Below are positions 53,439 to 64,000 of a stretch of DNA of 64,000 nt, in pieces. A program made the translations under genes and the position numbers. The stretch's first letter is position 1; every line of letters starts with the position of its first letter. This stretch comes from Sepioteuthis lessoniana (taxonomy: Eukaryota > Mollusca > Cephalopoda > Myopsida > Loliginidae): positions 55,506,081 through 55,570,080 of the forward strand of contig OY757921.1 of the NCBI GenBank assembly GCA_963585895.1, in the 5' to 3' direction. The notes below the pieces were generated by a model that was not told the origin of the DNA, did no database searches, and saw nothing but the letters and a program-made list of their open reading frames with translations.

Positions 53439-56400
53439 TTGTTACTTTTAGCATGCGTAATGTTTCTGCAATTGTTACTTGTGCACATATATCTTGTGAT
53501 GAAAAAAGGTATTCGTGAATATTGTACGACAGTTATATTCACTGTTAGTGCACGCATACTTTTTATGATGAACACTTTGATTTTGAAAGTACATTTTTTA
53601 ACAATATTTAAAATGTTCATTGCGGCATGAACATGCTAACATTTAAAATGCAATAAGTTTACTCCTAAAATCAAAATCAACTTCATACATATTTAAATGA
53701 TAAACAATATGCAATGTTTTTTCTACACATTGTATTGTCTAAAAGCATAAAATCCATAAATACTTAATTTTTTATATGAGTTTAATGTTCACATGTGTGG
53801 GTATATATTTTTATTACGAAAATATAATTTGCAATTTTACTTTACAAGATTACAAGTTTTATTGTAGGATTTTTTAAAATATATAGAATCACACAGCAAA
53901 CATAGCTAAATGCATCCTTTTTTACAATTTTTCTATTGTGTTATTTTACCTGTTATTTTCACTTTTAGATCAAATGAACATAGTCTTATGATGCATTTCC
54001 AATGCACCGATACACTTTTTTAAAATCTTTCCTTACAAGTTGTTTTACCTATTCTGCTATATGATTGATCGTTTGCAGTAGTAAAACTGCAAGGTTTTTG
54101 CAACTGTCAACGATTGAACATATGACAGAAGTTAAAGCTTTCTGAAGGATTTACCATAATTCACTTCTCCTATGTAGTTAAAAGTAAATTAAATGCACCG
54201 ATCATTATAAAAATCCCATTAGTAATACACCCATTCTCCGCCCGTCTATGAGTTTTCTTGTTTTGTTATTACATTAAGTAAGAAAAATGTTTTACGTCAT
54301 TGTTACTTTTAGCATGCGTAATGTTTCTGCAATTGTTACTTGTGCGCATGTATCTTGTGATGAAAACAGGTATTCGTGAATATCGTACGACAGTTATATT
54401 CACTGTTAGTGCACGCATACTTTTTATGATGAACACTTTGATTTTGAAAGTACATTTTTTAACAATATTTAACATGTTCATTGCGGCATGAACATGCTAA
54501 CATTTAAAATGCAATAAGTTTACTCTTAAAATCAAAATCAACTTCATACATATTTAAATGATAAACAATATGCAATGTTTTTTCTACACATTGTATTGTC
54601 TAAAAGCATAAAATCCATAAATACTTGATTTTTTTAAATGAGTTTAATGTTCACATGTGTGGGTATATATTTTTATTACGAAAATATAATTTGCAATTTT
54701 ACTTTACAAGATTTCATGTTTTATTTTAGGATTTTTAAAAATATATAGAATCACACAGCAAACATAGCTAAATGCATCCTTTTTTACAATTTTTCTATTG
54801 TGTTATTTTACCTTATGATAATTTCTGTTATTTTCAATTTTAGATCAAATGAACATAGTCTTATGATGCATTTCCAATGCACCGATACACTTTTTTAAAA
54901 TCTTTCCTTACAAGTTGTTTTACCTATTCTGCTATATGTTTGATCGTTTGCAGTAGCAAAACTGCAAGGTTTTTGCAACTGTCAACGATTGAACATATGA
55001 CAGAAAAAAAGAAGTTAAAGCTTTCTGAAGGATTTACCATAATTCACTTCTCCTATGTAGTTAAAAGTAAATTAAATGCACCGATCATTATAAAAATCCC
55101 ATTTGTAATACACCCATTCTCCACCCGTCTATGAGTGTTCTTGTTTTGTTATTATATTAAGTAAGAAAAATGTTTTACGTCATTGTTACTTTTAGCATGC
55201 GTAATGTTTCTGCAATTGTTACTTGTGCACATATATCTTGTGATGAAAAAAGGTATTCGTGAATATTGTACGACAGTTATATTCACTGTTAGTGCACGCA
55301 TACTTTTTATGATGAACACTTTGATTTTGAAAGTACATTTTTTAACAATATTTAAAATGTTCATTGCGGCATGAACATGCTAACATTTAAAATGCAATAA
55401 GTTTACTCCTAAAATCAAAATCAACTTCATACATATTTAAATGATAAACAATATGCAATGTTTTTTCTACACATTGTATTGTCTAAAAGCATAAAATCCA
55501 TAAATACTTAATTTTTTATATGAGTTTAATGTTCACATGTGTGGGTATATATTTTTATTACGAAAATATAATTTGCAATTTTACTTTACAAGATTACAAG
55601 TTTTATTGTAGGATTTTTTAAAATATATAGAATCACACAGCAAACATAGCTAAATGCATCCTTTTTTACAATTTTTCTATTGTGTTATTTTACCTGTTAT
55701 TTTCACTTTTAGATCAAATGAACATAGTCTTATGATGCATTTCCAATGCACCGATACACTTTTTTAAAATCTTTCCTTACAAGTTGTTTTACCTATTCTG
55801 CTATATGATTGATCGTTTGCAGTAGTAAAACTGCAAGGTTTTTGCAACTGTCAACGATTGAACATATGACAGAAGTTAAAGCTTTCTGAAGGATTTACCA
55901 TAATTCACTTCTCCTATGTAGTTAAAAGTAAATTAAATGCACCGATCATTATAAAAATCCCATTAGTAATACACCCATTCTCCGCCCGTCTATGAGTTTT
56001 CTTGTTTTGTTATTACATTAAGTAAGAAAAATGTTTTACGTCATTGTTACTTTTAGCATGCGTAATGTTTCTGCAATTGTTACTTGTGCGCATGTATCTT
56101 GTGATGAAAACAGGTATTCGTGAATATCGTACGACAGTTATATTCACTGTTAGTGCACGCATACTTTTTATGATGAACACTTTGATTTTGAAAGTACATT
56201 TTTTAACAATATTTAACATGTTCATTGCGGCATGAACATGCTAACATTTAAAATGCAATAAGTTTACTCTTAAAATCAAAATCAACTTCATACATATTTA
56301 AATGATAAACAATATGCAATGTTTTTTCTACACATTGTATTGTCTAAAAGCATAAAATCCATAAATACTTGATTTTTTTAAATGAGTTTAATGTTCACAT

Positions 56401-56926
56401 GTGTGGGTATATATTTTTATTACGAAAATATAATTTGCAATTTTACTTTACAAGATTTCATGTTTTATTTTAGGATTTTTAAAAATATATAGAATCACAC
56501 AGCAAACATAGCTAAATGCATCCTTTTTTACAATTTTTCTATTGTGTTATTTTACCTTATGATAATTTCTGTTATTTTCAATTTTAGATCAAATGAACAT
56601 AGTCTTATGATGCATTTCCAATGCACCGATACACTTTTTTAAAATCTTTCCTTACAAGTTGTTTTACCTATTCTGCTATATGTTTGATCGTTTGCAGTAG
56701 CAAAACTGCAAGGTTTTTGCAACTGTCAACGATTGAACATATGACAGAAAAAAAGAAGTTAAAGCTTTCTGAAGGATTTACCATAATTCACTTCTCCTAT
56801 GTAGTTAAAAGTAAATTAAATGCACCGATCATTATAAAAATCCCATTTGTAATACACCCATTCTCCACCCGTCTATGAGTGTTCTTGTTTTGTTATTATA
56901 TTAAGTAAGAAAAATGTTTTACGTCA
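53439..56926. repeat. Two X-Y dimers with the 8-bp deletion (1744 bp each)
   Basis: Dimers 53439-55182 and 55183-56926 have the same length and look identical. Their X units are 861 bp because ATGACAGAAGTTAAAG has lost 8 bp of the A run region (near 54125 and 55869). They also share GAAAAAAGGTATTCG and TGAGTTTTCTTG. They are sister copies made by duplication of a whole dimer. Confidence 0.9.
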
Positions 56927-59900
56927 TTGTTACTTTTAGCATGCGTAATGTTTCTGCAATTGTTACTTGTGCACATATATCTTGTGATGAAAAAAGGTAT
57001 TCGTGAATATTGTACGACAGTTATATTCACTGTTAGTGCACGCATACTTTTTATGATGAACACTTTGATTTTGAAAGTACATTTTTTAACAATATTTAAA
57101 ATGTTCATTGCGGCATGAACATGCTAACATTTAAAATGCAATAAGTTTACTCCTAAAATCAAAATCAACTTCATACATATTTAAATGATAAACAATATGC
57201 AATGTTTTTTCTACACATTGTATTGTCTAAAAGCATAAAATCCATAAATACTTAATTTTTTATATGAGTTTAATGTTCACATGTGTGGGTATATATTTTT
57301 ATTACGAAAATATAATTTGCAATTTTACTTTACAAGATTACAAGTTTTATTGTAGGATTTTTTAAAATATATAGAATCACACAGCAAACATAGCTAAATG
57401 CATCCTTTTTTAGAATTTTTCTATTGTGTTATTTTACCTGTTATTTTCACTTTTAGATCAAATGAACATAGTCTTATGATGCATTTCCAATGCACCGATA
57501 CACTTTTTTAAAATCTTTCCTTACAAGTTGTTTTACCTATTCTGCTATATGATTGATCGTTTGCAGTAGTAAAACTGCAAGGTTTTTGCAACTGTCAACG
57601 ATTGAACATATGACAGAAAAAAAGAAGTTAAAGCTTTCTGAAGGATTTACCATAATTCACTTCTCCTATGTAGTTAAAAGTAAATTAAATGCACCGATCA
57701 TTATAAAAATCCCATTAGTAATACACCCATTCTCCGCCCGTCTATGAGTGTTCTTGTTTTGTTATTACATTAAGTAAGAAAAATGTTTTACGTCATTGTT
57801 ACTTTTAGCATGCGTAATGTTTCTGCAATTGTTACTTGTGCGCATGTATCTTGTGATGAAAACAGGTATTCGTGAATATCGTACGACAGTTATATTCACT
57901 GTTAGTGCACGCATACTTTTTACGATGAACACTTTGATTTTGAAAGTACATTTTTTAACAATATTTAACATGTTCATTGCGGCATGAACATGCTAACATT
58001 TAAAATGCAATAAGTTTACTCTTAAAATCTAAATCAACTTCATACATATTTAAATGATAAACAATATGCAATGTTTTTTCTACACATTGTATTGTCTAAA
58101 AGCATAAAATCCATAAATACTTGATTTTTTTAAATGAGTTTAATGTTCACATGTGTGGGTATATATTTTTATTACGAAAATATAATTTGCAATTTTACTT
58201 TACAAGATTTCATGTTTTATTTTAGGATTTTTAAAAATATATAGAATCACACAGCAAACATAGCTAAATGCATCCTTTTTTACAATTTTTCTATTGTGTT
58301 ATTTTACCTTATGATAATTTCTGTTATTTTCAATTTTAGATCAAATGAACATAGTCTTATGATGCATTTCCAATGCACCGATACACTTTTTTAAAATCTT
58401 TCCTTACAAGTTGTTTTACCTATTCTGCTATATGTTTGATCGTTTGCAGTAGCAAAACTGCAAGGTTTTTGCAACTGTCAACGATTGAACATATGACAGA
58501 AAAAAAGAAGTTAAAGCTTTCTGAAGGATTTACCATAATTCACTTCTCCTATGTAGTTAAAAGTAAATTAAATGCACCGATCATTATAAAAATCCCATTT
58601 GTAATACACCCATTCTCCACCCGTCTATGAGTGTTCTTGTTTTGTTATTATATTAAGTAAGAAAAATGTTTTACGTCATTGTTACTTTTAGCATGCGTAA
58701 TGTTTCTGCAATTGTTACTTGTGCACATATATCTTGTGATGAAAACAGGTATTCGTGAATATTGTACGACAGTTATATTCACTGTTAGTGCACGCATACT
58801 TTTTATGATGAACACTTTGATTTTGAAAGTACATTTTTTAACAATATTTAAAATGTTCATTGCGGCATGAACATGCTAACATTTAAAATGCAATAAGTTT
58901 ACTCCTAAAATCAAAATCAACTTCATACATATTTAAATGATAAACAATATGCAATGTTTTTTCTACACATTGTATTGTCTAAAAGCATAAAATCCATAAA
59001 TACTTAATTTTTTATATGAGTTTAATGTTCACATGTGTGGGTATATATTTTTATTACGAAAATATAATTTGCAATTTTACTTTACAAGATTACAAGTTTT
59101 ATTGTAGGATTTTTTAAAATATATAGAATCACACAGCAAACATAGCTAAATGCATCCTTTTTTACAATTTTTCTATTGTGTTATTTTACCTGTTATTTTC
59201 ACTTTTAGATCAAATGAACATAGTCTTATGATGCATTTCCAATGCACCGATACACTTTTTTTAAATCTTTCCTTACAAGTTGTTTTACCTATTCTGCTAT
59301 ATGATTGATCGTTTGCAGTAGTAAAACTGCAAGGTTTTTGCAACTGTCAACGATTGAACATATGACAGAAAAAAAGAAGTTAAAGCTTTCTGAAGGATTT
59401 ACCATAATTCACTTCTCCTATGTAGTTAAAAGTAAATTAAATGCACCGATCATTATAAAAATCCCATTAGTAATACACCCATTCTCCGCCCGTCTATGAG
59501 TGTTCTTGTTTTGTTATTACATTAAGTAAGAAAAATGTTTTACGTCATTGTTACTTTTAGCATGCGTAATGTTTCTGCAATTGTTACTTGTGCGCATGTA
59601 TCTTGTGATGAAAACAGGTATTCGTGAATATCGTACGACAGTTATATTCACTGTTAGTGCACGCATACTTTTTATGATGAACACTTTGATTTTGAAAGTA
59701 CATTTTTTAACAATATTTAACATGTTCATTGCGGCATGAACATGCTAACATTTAAAATGCAATAAGTTTACTCTTAAAATCAAAATCAACTTCATACATA
59801 TTTAAATGATAAACAATATGCAATGTTTTTTCTACACATTGTATTGTCTAAAAGCATAAAATCCATAAATACTTGATTTTTTTAAATGAGTTTAATGTTC

Positions 59901-60430
59901 ACATGTGTGGGTATATATTTTTATTACGAAAATATAATTTGCAATTTTACTTTACAAGATTTCATGTTTTATTTTAGGATTTTTAAAAATATATAGAATC
60001 ACACAGCAAACATAGCTAAATGCATCCTTTTTTACAATTTTTCTATTGTGTTATTTTACCTTATGATAATTTCTGTTATTTTCAATTTTAGATCAAATGA
60101 ACATAGTCTTATGATGCATTTCCAATGCACCGATACACTTTTTAAAAATCTTTCCTTACAAGTTGTTTTACCTATTCTGCTATATGTTTGATCGTTTGCA
60201 GTAGCAAAACTGCAAGGTTTTTGCAACTGTCAACGATTGAACATATGACAGAAAAAAAGAAGTTAAAGCTTTCTGAAGGATTTACCATAATTCACTTCTC
60301 CTATGTAGTTAAAAGTAAATTAAATGCACCGATCATTATAAAAATCCCATTTGTAATACACCCATTCTCCACCCGTCTATGAGTGTTCTTGTTTTGTTAT
60401 TATATTAAGTAAGAAAAATGTTTTACGTCA
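56927..60430. repeat. Two X-Y dimers without the 8-bp deletion (1752 bp each)
   Basis: Dimers 56927-58678 and 58679-60430 keep the A run, so X is 869 bp. They differ from each other at a few bases: the first has GAAAAAAGG and the second GAAAACAGG in X, and Y 57796 has TTTTTACGATG and AAAATCTAAATC, which Y 59548 lacks. They represent the form ancestral to, or parallel with, the 1744-bp dimers. Confidence 0.88.
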
Positions 60431-61298
60431 TTGTTACTTTTAGCATGCGTAATGTTTCTGCAATTGTTACTTGTGCACATATATCTTGTGATGAAAAAAG
60501 GTATTCGTGAATATTGTACGACAGTTATATTCACTGTTAGTGCACGCATACTTTTTATGATGAACACTTTGATTTTGAATGTACATTTTTTAACAATATT
60601 TAAAATGTTCATTGCGGCATGAACATGCTAACATTTAAAATGCAATAAGTTTACTCCTAAAATCAAAATCAACTTCATACATATTTAAATGATAAACAAT
60701 ATGCAATGTTTTTTCTACACATTGTATTGTCTAAAAGCATAAAATCCATAAATACTTAATTTTTTATATGAGTTTAATGTTCACATGTGTGGGTATATAT
60801 TTTTATTACGAAAATATAATTTGCAATTTTACTTTACAAGATTACAAGTTTTATTGTAGGATTTTTTAAAATATATAGAATCACACAGCAAACATAGCTA
60901 AATGCATCCTTTTTTACAATTTTTCTATTGTGTTATTTTACCTGTTATTTTCACTTTTAGATCAAATGAACATAGTCTTATGATGCATATCCAATGCAGC
61001 GATACACTTTTTTAAAATCTTTCCTTACAAGTTGTTTTACCTATTCTGCTATATGATTGATCGTTTGCAGTAGTAAAACTGCAAGGTTTTGCAACTGTCA
61101 ACGATTGAACATATTACAGAAAAAAAGAAGTTAAAGCTTTCTGAAGGATTTACCATAATTCACTTCTCCTATGTAGTTAAAAGTAAATCAAATGCACCGA
61201 TCATTATAAAAATCCCATTAGTAATACACCCATTCTCCGCCCGTCTATGAGTGTTCTTGTTTTGTTATTACATTAAGTAAGAAAAATGTTTTACGTCA
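60431..61298. repeat. Junction unit: X head with the right-block tail
   Basis: It starts as type X (GTGCACATATATC, GAATATTGTACG, TTTTGAATGTAC private) and keeps CTTAATTTTTTATATGAG, but from about 60985 it carries GCATATCCAATGCAGCG, the 4T form and ATATTACAG, which match the tail of 62181-63047 and of 5997-6857. It marks the edge between the X/Y block and the right block. Confidence 0.84.
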
Positions 61299-64000
61299 TT
61301 GTTAGTTTTAGCATGCGTAATGTTTCTGCAATTGTTACTTGTGCACATGTATCTTGTGATGAAAACAGGTATTCGTGAATATCATACGACAGTTATATTC
61401 ACTGTTAGTGCACGCATACTTTTTATGATGAACACTCTGATTTTGAAAGTACATTTTTTAACAATATTTAAAATGTTCATTGCGGCATGAACATGCTAAC
61501 ATTTAAAATGCAATAAGTTTACTCTTAAAATCAAAATCAACTTCATACATATTTAAATGATAAACAATATGCCATGTTTTTTCTACACATTGTATTGTCT
61601 AAAAGCATAAAATACATAAATACTTGATTTTTTTAAATGAGTTTAATGTTCACATGTGTGGGTATATATTTTTATTACGAAAATATAATTTGCAATTTTA
61701 CTTTACCAGATTAGAAGTTTTATTGTAGGATTTTTTAAAATATATAGAATCACACAGCAAACATAGCTAAATGCATCCTTTTTCACAATTTTTCTATTGT
61801 GTTATTTTACCTTATGATAATTTCTGTTATTTTCACTTTTAGATCAAATGAACATAGTCTTATGATGCATTTCCAATGCACCGATACACTTTTTTAAAAT
61901 CTTTCCTTACAAGTTGTTTTACCTATTCTGCTATATGATTGATCGTTTGCAGTAGTAAAACTGCAAGGTTTTTGCAACTGTCAACGATTGAACATATGAC
62001 AGGAAAAAAGAAGTTAAAGCTTTCTGAAGGATTTACCATAATTCACTTCTCCTATGTAGTTAAAAGTATATTAAATGAAGGATCATTATAAAAATCCCAT
62101 TAGTAATACACCCATTCTCCGCCCGTCTATGAGTGTTCTTGTTTTGTTATTACATTAAGTAAGAAAAATGTTTTACGTCATTGTTACTTTTAGCATGCGT
62201 AATGTTTCTGCAATTGTTACTTGTGCACATGTATCTTGTGATGAAAACAGGTATTCGTGAATATCGTACGACAGTTATATTCACTGTTAGTGCACGCATA
62301 CTTTTTATGATGAACACTCTGATTTTGAAAGTACATTTTTTAACAATATTTAAAATGTTCATTCGGCATGAATATGCTAACATTTAAAATGCAATAAGTT
62401 TACTCTTAAAATCAAAATCAAGTTCATACATAGTTAAATGATAAACAATATGCAATGTTTTTTCTACACATTGTATTGTCTAAAAGCATAAAATCCATAA
62501 ATACTTAATTTTTTATATGAGTTTAATGTTCACATGTGTGGGTATATATTTTTATTACGAAAATATAATTTGCAATTTTACTTTACAAGATTACAAGTTT
62601 TATTGTAGGATTTTTTAAAATATATAGAATCACACAGCAAACATAGCTAAATGCATCCTTTTTTACAATTTTTCTATTGTGTTATTTTACCTGTTATTTT
62701 CACTTTTAGATCAAATGAACATAGTCTTATGATGCATATCCAATGCAGCGATACACTTTTTTAAAATCTTTCCTTACAAGTTGTTTTACCTATTCTGCTA
62801 TATGATTGATCGTTTGCAGTAGTAAAACTGCAAGGTTTTGCAACTGTCAACGATTGAACATATTACAGAAAAAAAGAAGTTAAAGCTTTCTGAAGGATTT
62901 ACCATAATTCACTTCTCCTATGTAGTTAAAAGTAAATCAAATGCACCGATCATTATAAAAATCCCATTAGTAATACACCCATTCTCCGCCCGTCTATGAG
63001 TGTTCTTGTTTTGTTATTACATTAAGTAAGAAAAATGTTTTACGTCATTGTTAGTTTTAGCATGCGTAATGTTTCTGCAATTGTTACTTGTGCACATGTA
63101 TCTTGTGATGAAAACAGGTATTCGTGAATATCATACGACAGTTATATTCACTGTTAGTGCACGCATACTTTTTATGATGAACACTCTGATTTTGAAAGTA
63201 CATTTTTTAACAATATTTAAAATGTTCATTGCGGCATGAACATGCTAACATTTAAAATGCAATAAGTTTACTCTTAAAATCAAAATCAACTTCATACATA
63301 TTTAAATGATAAACAATATGCCATGTTTTTTCTACACATTGTATTGTCTAAAAGCATAAAATACATAAATACTTGATTTTTTTAAATGAGTTTAATGTTC
63401 ACATGTGTGGGTATATATTTTTATTACGAAAATATAATTTGCAATTTTACTTTACCAGATTACAAGTTTTATTGTAGGATTTTTTAAAATATATAGAATC
63501 ACACAGCAAACATAGCTAAATGCATCCTTTTTCACAATTTTTCTATTGTGTTATTTTACCTTATGATAATTTCTGTTATTTTCACTTTTAGATCAAATGA
63601 ACATAGTCTTATGATGCATTTCCAATGCACCGATACACTTTTTTAAAATCTTTCCTTACAAGTTGTTTTACCTATTCTGCTATATGATTGATCGTTTGCA
63701 GTAGTAAAACTGCAAGGTTTTTGCAACTGTCAACAATTGAACATATGACAGGAAAAAAGAAGTTAAAGCTTTCTGAAGGATTTACCATAATTCACTTCTC
63801 CTATGTAGTTAAAAGTATATTAAATGAAGGATCATTATAAAAATCCCATTAGTAATACACCCATTCTCCGCCCGTCTATGAGTGTTCTTGTTTTGTTATT
63901 ACATTAAGTAAGAAAAATGTTTTACGTCATTGTTACTTTTAGCATGCGTAATGTTTCTGCAATTGTTACTTGTGCACATGTATCTTGTGATGAAAACAGG
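61299..64000. repeat. Right block: 1749-bp dimer, about one and a half copies
   Basis: Units 61299 (882 bp) and 63048 (882 bp) are nearly identical (ATCATACGAC, ATGCCATG, AATACATAAATAC, TTTTTCACAATTT, GACAGGAAAAAAG, AAATGAAGGATC), differing by GATTAGAAG/GATTACAAG and CAACGATTG/CAACAATTG among others. Between them is 62181 (867 bp; ATTCGGC, GAATATGC, X-like second half). The last 71 bases start another unit. Head markers are those of the left block at 5114-9407. Confidence 0.87.

Larger units (their letters stand above)
51687..61298. repeat. X-Y dimeric higher-order repeat block, 1744-1752 bp
   Basis: Type X has GTGCACATATATC, GAATATTGTACG, TACTCCTAAAATC, CTTAATTTTTTATATGAG and no 13-bp segment. 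Type Y has TTGTGCGCATG, TTTCATGTTTTATTTTAGG, TTTTCAATTTTAG, AGTAGCAAAAC and CTCCACCC. Unit starts: 51687 (Y-like tail), X 52570 (chimeric), X 53439, Y 54300, X 55183, Y 56044, X 56927, Y 57796, X 58679, Y 59548, X 60431. The Y tail resembles type D of the 11-24 kb block. Confidence 0.91.
1..64000. repeat. Tandem satellite array, about 883-bp monomer, 72 units
   Basis: The same AT-rich sequence recurs head to tail on one strand with no interruption. Unit starts (TTGTTA before TTTTAGCATGC) include 813, 1695, 2563, 3432, 4315, 5114, 5997, 6858, 7658, 8540, 9408, 10277, 11159, 12042 and so on to 63048 and 63930. Spacing is 882 or 883 bp in 47 of 72 intervals. G+C is about 23-35% in the lines I tallied. 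Units differ mainly by scattered single-base changes and a few shared indels. There are no telomere-type repeats, spacers or unique islands. Such arrays are typical of centromeric or heterochromatic satellite DNA in eukaryotes; that location is inference, and nothing here names the organism. Confidence 0.98.

Noticed and set aside
1-64000. CRISPR array or prokaryotic element
   Set aside because: Repeats are about 883 bp with no unique spacers, no cas-like genes, no ribosome binding sites before long genes, and no coding density.
1-64000. Transposon or retroelement array
   Set aside because: No reverse transcriptase, transposase, integrase or helicase frame, no long terminal repeats or target-site duplications at unit edges. 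An origin of the monomer from a non-autonomous element cannot be judged from inside the array.
1-64000. Telomeric, rDNA-spacer or kinetoplast minicircle repeats
   Set aside because: No TTAGGG-like tandem repeats, no rRNA sequence between units, and I saw none of the conserved G-rich minicircle origin block in the units.
1-64000. Window starts and ends at the same phase of the monomer, suggesting a circle
   Set aside because: Bases 1 and 64000 both fall at offset 70, which has a chance of about 1 in 880. Both ends are simply inside an array, and the first and last units belong to different subtypes, so there is no positive evidence for circularity.

Overview
The whole 64,000-base window is a single tandem satellite array. 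One AT-rich monomer, typically 883 bp, repeats head to tail on the same strand from the first base to the last. Taking TTGTTA just before TTTTAGCATGC as the start of a unit, there are 71 complete units between 813 and 63929, a partial unit at 1-812 and another at 63930-64000. No unique sequence, conserved gene, tRNA, rRNA or transposon-encoded enzyme is visible. The longest open frame is about 101 codons, and every open frame is a by-product of the repeat. The array is most likely nuclear satellite DNA of a eukaryote (centromeric, pericentromeric, heterochromatic or B-chromosome type). The sequence does not let me name the species or lineage, and I recognise no published satellite family.

Unit lengths, from the spacing of the phase marker: 36 units of 883 bp, 11 of 882 bp, 11 of 867-869 bp, 7 of 1001-1002 bp, 3 of 861 bp, 2 of 799-800 bp, and one each of 878 and 884 bp. 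A few indels explain all of these: a 13-bp indel, a 4T/5T run, a 119-bp internal duplication, and deletions of 8, 9, 12 and 62 bp.

Layout: (1) 1-11158, a heterogeneous block with the shortest units. (2) 11159-24400, a higher-order repeat built from three monomer types (E, C, D) in the order E-C-C-D, period 3531 bp, with one copy reduced to a trimer. (3) 24401-31582, units alternating between types F and G. (4) 31583-38239, a dimeric higher-order repeat of about 1885 bp whose first unit carries the 119-bp duplication. (5) About 38790-51686, including a segmental duplication (38.8-42.15 kb against 43.3-47.56 kb) with one extra unit in the second copy. (6) 51687-61298, an X-Y dimer of 1744-1752 bp. 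(7) 61299-64000, a 1749-bp dimer whose markers resemble the left-hand block at 6-9.4 kb.

Each monomer has a CpG-containing core of about 195 bp packed with short dyad symmetries (hairpins and palindromes), followed by a longer AT-rich part with A/T tracts. Many differences between units are CpG to TpG or CpA changes, as expected from deamination of methylated cytosine. The notable biology is the array's recorded history: recombination junctions, spread of variant units, nested higher-order repeats and a dyad-rich core. There is no operon or enzyme system.
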